A stretch of 64,000 bases of DNA from CAVRQM01 sp963732775 (GCA_963732775.1 CAVTAR010000001.1:124001-188000); one strand, 5' to 3'; numbered from the stretch's first letter, positions 41,674 to 50,560 are shown. Made by a program: numbers and translations. Notes: generated from the sequence alone by a model not told the origin.

Positions 41674-42575
41674 TGTCGGGGATGCTCGCGGCACCTCCTG
41701 TCGCGGTCGCGCCGATGCCGAGCGGCTGGCGTACCTTCTGGCGCGGCTTCTCGGCCAACCGCGGCGCGGCCGCGGGCCTCTCGACGATGCTGGTGCTGAT
41801 CACCGTAGCCGTGCTGGCGAACGCGGTCGCCCCGCACTCGCCCATCGAGCAGTTCCGCGACCATCTGCTGACCCCGCCGTCCTGGCTGCCCGGCGGCACC
41901 GGCCGCTTCCTGCTCGGCACCGACGACGTGGGCCGCGATATCTTCAGCCGCCTCGTGTTCGGCGCCCGGCTGTCGCTGCTCATCGGCATCTCCGTGGTGG
42001 CGCTGTCGCTGTCGCTCGGCACCGTGCTCGGCCTCGTCACCGCGTTCGCGGGCGGCGCGCTCGACGTCGCCATCATGCGCGTGATGGACGTGCTGCTGGT
42101 GTTCCCGAGCCTGCTGCTGGCCATCGTCATCGTCGCCATCGTGGGGCCTGGCCTGTCCAACGCCATGGTCGCGGTGGCCATCACCTACCTGCCCACCTAC
42201 ACGCGCCTGGTGCGCGCCGCGGCCCTCGGGGAGTTGTCGCGCGACTATGTCGCGGCCACCCGCGGCGCCGGCGCGGGCACGCTGCGGCTGATGTTCAGCA
42301 CGGTGCTGCCGAACTGCCTCGCGCCGGTCATCGTGCAGGCCTCGCTCGGCTTCTCCTCGGCGATCCTGGACGCGGCGGCGCTCGGCTTCCTCGGCCTCGG
42401 CGCGCAGCCGCCGACGCCGGAATGGGGCACCATGCTGGCCGATGCGCTGCAATACTATCAGCGGGCATGGTGGCTGCTGACCTTTCCGGGGCTGTCGATC
42501 CTAGTCACGGTGCTGTCGTTCAACCTGTTCGGCGACGGCCTGCGCGACGCGCTCGACCCGAAGCTGCGGCGCTGA
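41673..42575 (+). CDS. Opp/Dpp-type ABC transporter permease 2 (DppC-like)
   Basis: A 300-aa permease. An N-terminal helix (AAGLSTMLVLITVAVLANAVA) precedes FLLGTDDVGRDIFSRLVFGARLSL, the DppC hallmark, then an EAA loop with SRDYVAATRGAGAGTLRLMFSTVLPN and GLGAQPPTPEWGTMLADALQYY. The ATG at 41673 overlaps the upstream stop (TGATG), and the same overlap joins it to the next ATPase gene. Confidence 0.93.
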   Translation: MSGMLAAPPVAVAPMPSGWRTFWRGFSANRGAAAGLSTMLVLITVAVLANAVAPHSPIEQFRDHLLTPPSWLPGGTGRFLLGTDDVGRDIFSRLVFGARLSLLIGISVVALSLSLGTVLGLVTAFAGGALDVAIMRVMDVLLVFPSLLLAIVIVAIVGPGLSNAMVAVAITYLPTYTRLVRAAALGELSRDYVAATRGAGAGTLRLMFSTVLPNCLAPVIVQASLGFSSAILDAAALGFLGLGAQPPTPEWGTMLADALQYYQRAWWLLTFPGLSILVTVLSFNLFGDGLRDALDPKLRR

Positions 42576-43579
42576 TGCCGCTGCTCGAGATCCGCAATCT
42601 CTCGGTCGACTTCGAGACCGCCCGGGGCCGCTTCCGCGCGGTCTCGGGCGTGGACCTGTCCGTCGACATCGGCGAGGTGCTGTCGGTGGTGGGCGAGAGC
42701 GGCTCGGGCAAGAGCGTGTCGATGCTGGCCGTGATGGGCCTCGTGGCCTACCCCGGCCGCGTCAGCGCCGACGTGCTGCGCTTCGACGGCACCGACCTGC
42801 TCGGCCTGCCGGCACGCCAGCGACGCCACCTGGTGGGCCGCGACATGGCGATGATCTTCCAGGAGCCGACCACGTCGCTCAACCCGTGCTTCCCGGTCGG
42901 CTGGCAGGTGGGCGAGGGGCTGCGCACCCACCACGCCGTGCCGCGCGCGCGCGTGCGCGACCGGGTGGTGGAGCTGTTCGCGCAGGTCGGCATCCCCGAT
43001 GCGGCCCGGCGTCTCGGCTCGTTCCCGCACCAGATGTCCGGCGGCATGAACCAGCGGGTGATGATCGCCATGGCGATCGCCTGCAACCCGCGCCTGCTGA
43101 TCGCCGACGAGCCCACCACGGCCCTCGACGTCACGATCCAGAAACAGATCCTCGACCTCCTGCTGTCCTTGCAGAAGCAGTACGGCATGGCGCTGGTGCT
43201 GATCACCCACGACATGGGCGTGGTGGCCGAGACGGCGCGCTGCGTGCAAGTGATGTACGCGGGCGAGGTAGTGGAGGAAGCCAGCACCGAGGCGCTGTTC
43301 GCGCATCCGCGCCACCCCTACACCGCCGCGCTGCTGGCGGCGTTGCCCGAGCGCGCCACCGGCGCTCGCCGGCTGCCGACCATCCCCGGCATCGTGCCCG
43401 GCATCGACGACAGGCCGTCCGGCTGCCTGTTCACGCCACGCTGCCGGTTCGCCACCGGACGCTGCGTGGCCGATAAACCGGCATTGCTGGGCGAGCCGGG
43501 ACGGCGTGCGCGTTGCCACTATCCGCTGGATGCGGCGGGGCTGCCGACCGGCGACCACCCGCTGCGCGTGCCGGCATGA
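42575..43579 (+). CDS. Opp/Dpp-type ABC transporter ATPase 1 (DppD-like)
   Basis: A 334-aa ATPase: Walker A GESGSGKS, the Q-loop MIFQEPTTSLNP, signature MSGGMNQRVMIAMAI, Walker B LLIADEPTTALDVTIQ and H-loop ITHDMGVVAE. The oligopeptide-type C-terminal extension contains the cysteines CLFTPRCRFATGRC and RCHYPL that hold an iron-sulfur cluster in some family members. ATG at 42575. Confidence 0.93.
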   Translation: MPLLEIRNLSVDFETARGRFRAVSGVDLSVDIGEVLSVVGESGSGKSVSMLAVMGLVAYPGRVSADVLRFDGTDLLGLPARQRRHLVGRDMAMIFQEPTTSLNPCFPVGWQVGEGLRTHHAVPRARVRDRVVELFAQVGIPDAARRLGSFPHQMSGGMNQRVMIAMAIACNPRLLIADEPTTALDVTIQKQILDLLLSLQKQYGMALVLITHDMGVVAETARCVQVMYAGEVVEEASTEALFAHPRHPYTAALLAALPERATGARRLPTIPGIVPGIDDRPSGCLFTPRCRFATGRCVADKPALLGEPGRRARCHYPLDAAGLPTGDHPLRVPA

Positions 43580-44544
43580 ACGCCGCGGTGATGGAGGCTG
43601 TCGACCTGCATCGCGCCTACGCGGTGGGCGGCGGGCTGTCCGGCCGGCGCGGGCTGGTGCGCGCGGTCGATGGCGTGTCGTTCGCGCTACGCTGCGGCGA
43701 GACGCTGGCCGTGGTGGGCGAGAGCGGCAGCGGCAAGTCCACGCTCGCGCGGATGGCGACGCTGATGGAGCGGCCGGACGCCGGCGAGCTGCGGCTCGGT
43801 GGCGCGAGCACCGCGGGCGCCGGCCGCGACACGTTGCGCAGCCTGCGCCTCGGCGTGCAGATGGTGTTCCAGAACCCGTACGGCTCGCTCAACCCGCGCA
43901 AGACCGTGGGCGCGATCCTGACCGAGCCGCTGGCCATCAACCGCCGCGGCGACGCCGCTGCGCGTGAGGCGGCCGCGCGGGCGATGATGCAGCGGGTGGG
44001 GCTGCGCGCCGACCAGTTCGGCCGCTATCCGCACATGTTCTCGGGCGGCCAGCGTCAGCGCATCGCGATTGCGCGCGCGCTGATGCTGCGTCCGGCGGTG
44101 GTGGTGGCCGACGAGCCAGTGAGCGCGCTGGATGTTTCGATTCAGGCGCAGGTGCTGAACCTGCTGATGGACCTGCAGGACGAGTTCCGCCTCGCCTACC
44201 TGTTCATCAGCCACGACCTGTCCGTGGTGCGCCACATCGCGACCGACGTGCTGGTGCTGTACCTCGGCCGGCCGGCGGAGTTCGCGCCGAAGGCCGCATT
44301 GTTCGCGCACCCGCGCCACCCGTACACGCGCATGTTGCTCTCGGCCACCCCCAGCGTCGACCCGGCGCACCGGCAGGTACGCGAGGCGGTACGGGGCGAG
44401 CTGCCCTCGCCGCTCGACCCGCCCCGCGGCTGCGCCTTCGCCAGCCGCTGCCCGCACGCGACCGAGCGCTGCCGGGCGGAGCGGCCGGCGTTCCGCCCGG
44501 TCGAGGGCCACGTCGTGGCATGCCACTACGCGGAGGAGATCTGA
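43576..44544 (+). CDS. Opp/Dpp-type ABC transporter ATPase 2 (DppF-like)
   Basis: A 322-aa ATPase: Walker A GESGSGKS, Q-loop MVFQNPYGSLNPRKTV, signature FSGGQRQRIAIARAL, Walker B VVVADEPVSALDVSIQ and H-loop ISHDLSVVRH. The C-terminal CAFASRCPHATERCRAERP is the usual DppF ending. The ATG at 43576 overlaps the upstream stop; an earlier in-frame ATG at 43513 lies inside the DppD gene and is rejected. Last gene of the seven-gene unit. Confidence 0.93.
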   Translation: MNAAVMEAVDLHRAYAVGGGLSGRRGLVRAVDGVSFALRCGETLAVVGESGSGKSTLARMATLMERPDAGELRLGGASTAGAGRDTLRSLRLGVQMVFQNPYGSLNPRKTVGAILTEPLAINRRGDAAAREAAARAMMQRVGLRADQFGRYPHMFSGGQRQRIAIARALMLRPAVVVADEPVSALDVSIQAQVLNLLMDLQDEFRLAYLFISHDLSVVRHIATDVLVLYLGRPAEFAPKAALFAHPRHPYTRMLLSATPSVDPAHRQVREAVRGELPSPLDPPRGCAFASRCPHATERCRAERPAFRPVEGHVVACHYAEEI

Positions 44545-44595
44545 GCCACTCCGTTACGGCAACAGGAACCGGTGGGCGCTGATGCCTGCGGCGTA

Positions 44596-44850
44596 TCAGC
44601 CGATGAGGCCGCTCGTGCTGAGGCCCGTGGCATGGGTCTGGGCGTTCTTGAACATCAGCCGATACGCCCCGTCTGGCTCATGGCGGTTCGTGCCGGTGGC
44701 TCCGACGACCATGCCGGAGTCGTTGACCCCGTTCGGGATGGTGATGCCGGAGCCGGGCACGGCAATCCTGTCGTATCGCGCCTGCGCGCTCGCCAGAGGC
44801 GCGGCACACGCGACCGCCGCCGCCAGCAAGACTTTTCGGTTCCGTTGCAT
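44596..44850 (-). CDS. Short secreted HAF-repeat-like protein (84 aa)
   Basis: The start MQRNRKVLLAAAVACAAPLASA is a complete signal peptide, preceded by AGGAACGGGAC. Only about 60 mature residues follow, with one repeat core GVNDSGMVVGATG that matches the HAF units of the 300-aa protein at 12434. It looks like the first repeat of a longer gene that stops early, so it may be a decayed remnant. A well-spaced promoter (44897-44925) is nonetheless present upstream. Confidence 0.55.
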   Translation of the reverse strand: MQRNRKVLLAAAVACAAPLASAQARYDRIAVPGSGITIPNGVNDSGMVVGATGTNRHEPDGAYRLMFKNAQTHATGLSTSGLIG

Positions 44851-44896
44851 GTCCCGTTCCTGCCCCTGGTCTCGCGCCCCGGCGAGAACAGCGTGA

Positions 44897-44925
44897 TTGT
44901 TAAGTCGGGCGAACGTCTGCGGCAA
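44897..44925 (-). promoter_or_regulatory. Candidate promoter of the short HAF-like gene
   Basis: On the minus strand, TTGCCG (44925-44920), a 17-bp spacer, and TAACAA (44902-44897). The gene's ATG lies 47 bp further on. Confidence 0.45.
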
Positions 44926-44996
44926 GCCGGCCACACCTGGAATTGAGCAGTCCCGGGAAAGTTCGCGAAACCGTCACGCGCCTGGCGGTGCCGGCG

Positions 44997-46170
44997 TCAG
45001 CCGGCCCAGATCGCGGCGGCGAGCCTGGCGGGCAGGCTGTCCTGGCCCTGCTCCGGGGCCGTGTTGGTCAGCAGAACCACGCTCAACCCCGCCGCCGGAT
45101 CGACCCAGGACCGCGTGCCCCAGGCGCCCCCGCCGCTGATCGGGCCGGCCGTCGGGCCGGGTCGCGGCTGCGCGCCGGACCCCGCGAGCGCGGCTGCCAG
45201 CAGCCGCGCCGAGTCCGGCTTCAGGACCGCACCGCTGCCGGTGCGCAGCGTCTCGAGCAGCCTGCCGTAATCGTCCGCCGTGCCGGCCATCCCGGCGCCA
45301 CCCGACGCATAGGCGGTGGCCGCCAGCGCCCGCCGCGGATCGACATGCAGCACGCCGCCCGCCCCGGTCGGGAGCGCGTCCGGGCTCGCCGAGGCGCGCG
45401 CCCTGCCGGCCACGGACAGATACGCCTGCGCCAGCCGCGCCGGGTCCGCCACGACGAACCCGGTGTCCGCCATGCCGAGCGGCCGCGTCACGGTGCGCGC
45501 CACGATGTCCGACAGTGGCGCATCGCCGGCGCGTTGCAGCACCGCCCCCAGCACGTCGCTCGCCAGCGACGGCGCGCTCGCCTCGCCGGGCGGGCGCAGC
45601 AGCGGCACCGAGGCGAGCCGGGCCAGGTTCTCCTCCAGCGTCAGCGCCGGCTGGTCGAAGCCGTCGGACACGCCCGCGCGCTCGTAGGCATTGCCTGGCG
45701 GCTGCAGGTGTCCGTACCGACAGGCCGGCGCTGTGGGTCAGCAGGTCGCGCACGGTGATCGCCGGCGCGCTGCCGTCGGGCAGTCGCGGGCGGAACGCCG
45801 GCAGCCAGCGGCTCACGGCATCGTCGAGCGACAGCCGCCCTGCGTCGGCCATCGCGAGCGCCGCGGCGGCGGTGATCGGCTGCGTCAGCTGCCCGAGCCG
45901 GAACACGCTGTCGCGGCGGATAGCGATGTCGCGCTCGCGGTCGGCACTGCCGGCTAGGTCACCGTGCAGCTCCGCCCCGTCGCGCAGCACCACCAGCACG
46001 GCGCCGACCACGCCGCCTCGCGCGATGGCGTCGGCGAGGATGCCGCCGAGGCGGTCCTCCATCTCCGCTTCCTGAGCGCCGGCGCGCGACCCCGCTGCAA
46101 GCAGGGCGGCGGCCAGGAACCGGCGCCGGGCCATTATGCGGGCCATCATGCGGGGCAACAGGCTGCGCAT
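44997..46170 (-). pseudogene. Secreted beta-lactamase-like serine hydrolase, single-base frameshift
   Basis: A class-C beta-lactamase/esterase-fold protein. The first frame has a signal-like start (MARRRFLAAALLAAGSRAGA), SVFRLGQLTQPITAAAALAM (the usual S-x-x-K appears as Q-L-T-Q, so both serine and lysine are replaced) and ITVRDLLTHSAGL. The second frame resumes with GFDQPALTLEENLARLASVPL, LGMADTGFVV, GGAGMAGTADDYGR and GGGAWGTRSWVDPAAGLSVVLLTN. The break is near 45717, where the minus strand reads TCGGTACGGACACC instead of TCGTACGGACACC; removing one base restores the family phrase HSAGLSYGHLQPP. The exact start (46170, 46149 or 46134) is unsettled. Confidence 0.75.
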
Positions 46171-46254
46171 CGCCGAAGGCTGCGCGGCGCCGGCTGAAAA
46201 CGCAACGGGCGGGACCTCGATGGCCCCGCCCGTTCCGCGCCTGGTCCGAAGCGA

Positions 46255-47889
46255 TCAGCGCGACGCGGTGACAGCCGCGAGATTGATGCCGCGGGTGTAC
46301 AGGTCCGTCTGCCCGGGCGTGCCGTTGGTCGCGGTGAACGCCGAGGTCACGCTCTGCCCCTGCGCGACCAGGCCGAAATAGTCGCCCAGGAAATAGCCGC
46401 TGTCGGTCAGCGGCGCTTGCAGGTAGTTGAACGAGGTGTTGGTCATGCGCACCTCGCCGCCCCAGTTCTTCGCCCGCGCGCAGTCGCCCGGCTTGGTGTT
46501 GGTGCAGAACACCGCCCACATGTCGGCGAGTTCCTGCCCCGGCGTGCCGACGTCGTTGCGGAAGTCGTAGTAGGTGGCGACGAGCGTGTTGTTGGCGCCG
46601 GCGGCGACGGCCATGTTGAACGCCTCGCCACGCAGTGGTCGGGCCGAGCTGGCGGGCGTCTGGTTGATCTTGATCGGCGCCGACCAGGTGTCGCCATCGT
46701 ACGACTGGCTGTAGTAGATGTTGGTCAGGTTGCCATGCGCCGGCTGGTTCTCCCACGCCAGCGCGATCACGCCGCTCTTCTGGTCCACCGAGACGCTGAA
46801 GATGATGTCGGACTGGCGGATCGGCTGCTTGCTGTCCGGCGTCACTGCCTGGCCCGAACCATAGTCGGTCGCGGGCACCGCCAAGGCAGGCTGCTTCGAG
46901 AACGAGAACCCGTGGTCGAGCGAGCGCACCGACTGGATGGTCAGGTTGCCCAGCCGGTCGATGTTGGTGAAGAAGTCGAACACCGTACCGTTGGGCGCGA
47001 CGACCACCACGTTGCCGATCGTCTGGCCGTTGCGGCCGGGATCGTAGATCGGCACCGCACGTCCGAAGGTCTGGCCGCTGTCGGTCGAGCGGGCGTAGTA
47101 CGTCGGCCCGAACGTCTCGAACGGGCTGGGCGCGCCGGCCGCCGCCTGCTTGCGGGCCGCCGCGATGCGCCCGCGCGCCAGATCGAGGCCGTCGTGGGAG
47201 AGGGCCGCCGCCGCGCCGCTGCTGCCGCGCTCCTCGCTGCCGTAGCGGAAGGCGAGCGGCGGGCCGTACAGCCGGTCCCATACCGCATACACGTAGCCGG
47301 CCCTGGTCGGGTCGGCGGTGATGGCGTTCTTGTCGTTGAAGGCCAGCGGGTCGGTGTCGTCGATCACCGTCACCGGCGCCTGCCAGGAGGCGCCGCCGTC
47401 GGTCGAGCGGCTGACAAACAGCGCGCTCTCGCCGTTCACCGGCGGCGACGGGTTGTTGTTGAACGACAGCGAGAAGAAATACGCCGTGCCGTTCAGGTCG
47501 AACGCGGTCCACGGGTCGGTCGAGCGCTGGAACCGGCCGCCCTGGCACAGCGAGACGCCCTGTGGCTGGGTCTTCACGTAGCTCCGCCCACCGTTGATCG
47601 TCACGGCCGCCTGCAGGCCGCGCGAGCCGCCATTGCTCCAGCGGTCCTGCTGGGTGCCGGTCAGCAGATGGCCCTGCGTGGTCGGGTCGGCGGCGATCCA
47701 CGGCTCGATCGCCGAGCCCGCGAAGTTGGTGCCGGGCTGGGTCGCGGCCTGGTCGGCGGTGCAGTGGTTGAACGGGCTGCCGCCCGAGGCCTTCACCAGC
47801 GGCCCCAGTGCCTGGGCATTGGCGGTGCCGGACGCCAGCAGGCCGCCGGCGACGATCGTCGCGCAGCCAAGCAAGTATTTCGATCGCAT
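46255..47889 (-). CDS. Secreted sialidase-like / BNR (Asp-box) repeat protein
   Basis: A 544-aa exported protein with signal peptide MRSKYLLGCATIVAGGLLASGTANA and ribosome site GAGGGAGAT. Asp-box motifs of the six-bladed propeller fold recur: SRSTDGGASW, ARSTDSGQTF and SYDGDTW. The blades carry EPWIAADPTTQGHLLTGTQQ, DPWTAFDLNGTAYFF and YYDFRNDVG. The catalytic triad arginines of true sialidases are not evident, so a binding or structural role is as likely as glycosidase activity. Base composition is near the window average, but the upstream 250 bp are AT-rich. Confidence 0.75.
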   Translation of the reverse strand: MRSKYLLGCATIVAGGLLASGTANAQALGPLVKASGGSPFNHCTADQAATQPGTNFAGSAIEPWIAADPTTQGHLLTGTQQDRWSNGGSRGLQAAVTINGGRSYVKTQPQGVSLCQGGRFQRSTDPWTAFDLNGTAYFFSLSFNNNPSPPVNGESALFVSRSTDGGASWQAPVTVIDDTDPLAFNDKNAITADPTRAGYVYAVWDRLYGPPLAFRYGSEERGSSGAAAALSHDGLDLARGRIAAARKQAAAGAPSPFETFGPTYYARSTDSGQTFGRAVPIYDPGRNGQTIGNVVVVAPNGTVFDFFTNIDRLGNLTIQSVRSLDHGFSFSKQPALAVPATDYGSGQAVTPDSKQPIRQSDIIFSVSVDQKSGVIALAWENQPAHGNLTNIYYSQSYDGDTWSAPIKINQTPASSARPLRGEAFNMAVAAGANNTLVATYYDFRNDVGTPGQELADMWAVFCTNTKPGDCARAKNWGGEVRMTNTSFNYLQAPLTDSGYFLGDYFGLVAQGQSVTSAFTATNGTPGQTDLYTRGINLAAVTASR

Positions 47890-48137
47890 GTTCGTGATCT
47901 CCCTCGAGCAATTTCGATGAAGTTGCGCTATCATGAAATTACCAGCATGTCGCCTCTTGCCATCCCGGCATTCTCATGGCAGCCAATCCTCTTCGTATTG
48001 GAATCAATATTATACAAATCAACACGTCTAAGCGCCGGACCGCAATGTTCTGTTGCAATACTCTGTCGCAAAAGCCTCATATATCGGTGTTGCGTCTTAC
48101 GCATGTCGCAACGGACCCGTCTTCCGCTCGCCCGGCG
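47890..48137 (-). promoter_or_regulatory. AT-rich upstream region of the sialidase-like gene
   Basis: About 250 bp markedly poorer in GC than anything around it. A perfect -10 box TATAAT occurs on the minus strand at 48014-48009, 120 bp before the start codon, without a good -35. A hairpin TGCGT-CTT-ACGCA (48091-48103) is nested in a GTTGCG-N12-CGCAAC inverted repeat (48089-48112), just after the luxR-type stop. No small gene with a ribosome site was found in it. Confidence 0.5.
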
Positions 48138-48956
48138 TCAGGGGCGCGCCGCGTCCTGGAACAGTACATGCGCGACGAACCGGCCGAACAGCTCCGCCTG
48201 TCCCGAGATGCCGAGCTTGGCGTGGATGTGCTTGCGGTGGTTCTTCACCGTGCCCTCGCTGATGCCCAGCACGTGCGCGACCGAGCCCGAGGAGTGGCCG
48301 CGCAGCACCAGCCCGACGATGGCCTGCTCGCGCGGCGTCAGCGCGCCGGTCGCGAAGCTCTCCAGGATCGGCTGCAGCGCGTCGCCGCCGACGGCACCTG
48401 TGGCTCGGCCGAGCGGCGCGCGCTGTCGCGGCCGCCAGTGCTTCGCCAGCGCGGCCACCACCATCGGCGCGACGCCGCGCAGCCAGTCCGCCTCCGCATC
48501 CGGAAAGCGCCGCATCCCGCGCGAGCGCATCAGCGAGTGGGTCAGCGCGTGCCCGTCGCCCAGCGGCACCAGGAAGATCACCTCCTCGGCGAGCGAGCCG
48601 GACTGCATCGAGATGCACGGATGCACCAGCGGCGAATTGAAGTACTCGCCGGCGAAGAACTGGTCGGGCGCCAGCTCCTCCATCCGGTAGAGCCCGCCCG
48701 GCAGCCCGCGCACGCAGGCGGTATAGGCCGGGTCGAGCAGGTAGGTGCCGCCCAGGTAGTTCTGCATCACCTCCGGCGGCGAAATGCCGCGCAGCCCGTC
48801 ATGCAGCAGCAGCGCGCGCCGGCCGGGCGGGAAGCCGGTGGTCGCGGTGAGGTCGAACGCGGCGCCCTCGCCCAGCGCGCGGTCGAGCGCGCCGGCGAAC
48901 GACGGCGTGTCGATCGCCTCGATCACGGTCGCGGCGAGCAGCGCGGGATCGGTCAC
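48138..48956 (-). CDS. LuxR-family (GerE HTH) transcriptional regulator
   Basis: A 272-aa regulator. The C-terminal HTH is clear: LTPREQAIVGLVLRGHSSGSVAHVLGISEGTVKNHRKHIHAKLGISGQAELF. The N-terminal ~190 residues form an unrecognised sensor-like domain (FFAGEYFNSPLVHPCISMQS) with no receiver aspartate and no autoinducer-domain signature. The start is taken as GTG at 48956; ATGs at 49001 and 49043 would run the gene through the 20-bp dyad at 48999-49018. It is divergent from the permease-SDR unit and probably controls it. Confidence 0.8.
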   Translation of the reverse strand: MTDPALLAATVIEAIDTPSFAGALDRALGEGAAFDLTATTGFPPGRRALLLHDGLRGISPPEVMQNYLGGTYLLDPAYTACVRGLPGGLYRMEELAPDQFFAGEYFNSPLVHPCISMQSGSLAEEVIFLVPLGDGHALTHSLMRSRGMRRFPDAEADWLRGVAPMVVAALAKHWRPRQRAPLGRATGAVGGDALQPILESFATGALTPREQAIVGLVLRGHSSGSVAHVLGISEGTVKNHRKHIHAKLGISGQAELFGRFVAHVLFQDAARP

Positions 48957-48998
48957 GGCCCCAGCATCGGGCCAAGGCCGCGGCGGACGCAATCGCCC

Positions 48999-49018
48999 CA
49001 TGTCCCCTTGGGGACATG
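48999..49018. promoter_or_regulatory. 20-bp inverted repeat, operator candidate for the LuxR-type regulator
   Basis: CATGTCCCC and its exact complement GGGGACATG flank a TT centre. LuxR/GerE dimers typically bind dyads of about this size. It lies between the regulator (GTG 48956, minus) and the permease (ATG 49073, plus), 55 bp before the permease start. Confidence 0.6.
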
Positions 49019-49072
49019 GCGCCGCCGCGCGCCGCCCGCCCACGCTGGTGCGGCAGCAAGGAGGATCGGGCG

Positions 49073-50560
49073 ATGAGCGGGCACTCGGACTGGCGCAACG
49101 TCGAGACTTCGGCCGAGACCGACGACCAGCGGCTGCGCGACTTCGGCTACCGGCCGCAGTTCCGCCGGGTGCTGGGGCTGTTCGGCGACTTCTCGCTCGG
49201 CTACTCGTACATGTCGCCGCTGGCCGGGTTCTACGCGCTGTTCGCCTACGCGCTCACCACCGGCGGTCCGGGCTTCGTCTGGACCATGCCGGTCGTGCTG
49301 CTCGGCCAGTTCCTGGTGGCGCTGGTGTTCGCCGAGGCGTCGTCCCAGTACCCCATCGCCGGCGGCGTGTACCAGTGGGCGCGCCGGCTGGCGGGACCCG
49401 GATGGGGGTTCCTCACCGCCTGGCTTTATCTGTTCGCGCTGCTCGGCACCATCGCCGGGCTCGCCGCCGGATTGGCACCCTTCCTGGCCACGCTGCTGGG
49501 GCTGGATGCGGGACCCACCTTCAACGCCGGCGCCGGCATCGTCGTCATCCTGCTCGCCGCCGTGGTGAACTTCGTCGGCACGCGCGTGCTGGGCCGGGTC
49601 GCCGAGCTCGGCGTCTGGGCGGGGCTGGTCGGGCTGCTGGTGTGCGGCGTGTGGCTGCTGCTGTTCGGCCAGCTCCAGCCGGTCTCGACCCTGCAGCAGA
49701 GTTTTGGCGCGGGGGACGGCGGGCGGATGGGGGCGCTGCTGGCGGCGAGCCTCATCGGCATCTGGATCTTCTTCGGCTTCGAGGCCTGCGGCGACCTCGC
49801 CGAGGAAGTCTCGGGCGCCAGCCGCAAGGTGCCGCGGGCGATGATGCTGACGATGCTCGCGGGCGGCGTCAGCACGCTGGTGATCGCCTTCGGCATGACG
49901 CTGGCCGTGCCCGACCTCGCCGCCGCCGTCTCCGGCAAGGATGCGAGCCCGGGCGATACCGTCCTGCGCCACGCCTTCGGGCCGGTCGGCGCCGACCTGG
50001 TGCTGGTCTGCCTGATCCTGGTGGTGCTGAGCGCCACCGCCTCGATCATCGCCTCGGCCAGCCGCCTGCTGTTCTCGATGGGCCGCGACCGCGTGCTGGT
50101 CGGCTCCGCCCTGCTGTCGCGCGTCGACCCGAAGCGCGGCCTGCCGCTGGCGGCGGTCACGGTGGCGACGGTCGTGCCGGCGGCGCTGGTCGCGGTCGGC
50201 ATCTTCTCGCCCGACGCGGCGGCGGCGATCATCAGCCTCGCCACCGCCGGCATCTACATGTCGTTCGCGATGGTGAGCGGCGCGTCGGTCGTCGCCCGCC
50301 TGGGCGGCTGGCGTCCGTCGGGGCATTTCCGCATGGGCTTCATGGGTTGGCCGGTCAGCGTGCTGGCGCTGGCGTGGGGGCTGCTGGCGACGCTCAACAT
50401 CGTCTGGCCGCGCCCGGCCTCGGCGGATGCGAGCTGGTACATCACCTGGGTCATCCCGATCTCGCTGGCGGTGATCCTGCTCGCCGGCCTCGCCCAGATG
50501 GCCGGCGCCGTGCGCGCGATGGCCTCGCCCAAGACCGAGGCAGTGGGCGTCGCGGAGTGA
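49073..50560 (+). CDS. APC-superfamily amino acid permease
   Basis: A 495-aa membrane protein with about 12 hydrophobic helices. FGYRPQFRRVLGLFGDFSLGYSYMSPLAGFYALF is the start of TM1 with the APC G-(F/Y)-x-x-x-P-like unwound stretch; later come ASSQYPIAGGVYQWARRL and IGIWIFFGFEACGDLAEEVSGASRKVPRAM, typical of the amino acid/choline/GABA branch. AGGAGG lies 8 bp before the ATG at 49073. Substrate unknown. Its stop overlaps the SDR GTG, so the two are one unit, likely controlled by the divergent LuxR-type regulator. Confidence 0.87.
   Translation: MSGHSDWRNVETSAETDDQRLRDFGYRPQFRRVLGLFGDFSLGYSYMSPLAGFYALFAYALTTGGPGFVWTMPVVLLGQFLVALVFAEASSQYPIAGGVYQWARRLAGPGWGFLTAWLYLFALLGTIAGLAAGLAPFLATLLGLDAGPTFNAGAGIVVILLAAVVNFVGTRVLGRVAELGVWAGLVGLLVCGVWLLLFGQLQPVSTLQQSFGAGDGGRMGALLAASLIGIWIFFGFEACGDLAEEVSGASRKVPRAMMLTMLAGGVSTLVIAFGMTLAVPDLAAAVSGKDASPGDTVLRHAFGPVGADLVLVCLILVVLSATASIIASASRLLFSMGRDRVLVGSALLSRVDPKRGLPLAAVTVATVVPAALVAVGIFSPDAAAAIISLATAGIYMSFAMVSGASVVARLGGWRPSGHFRMGFMGWPVSVLALAWGLLATLNIVWPRPASADASWYITWVIPISLAVILLAGLAQMAGAVRAMASPKTEAVGVAE

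Noticed and set aside
48999..49043. ATG starts at 49001 or 49043 for the LuxR-type regulator
   Set aside because: They would place the perfect 20-bp dyad inside the gene and add a Pro/Arg-rich leader unlike the rest of the protein; the GTG at 48956 is simpler, though not proven.
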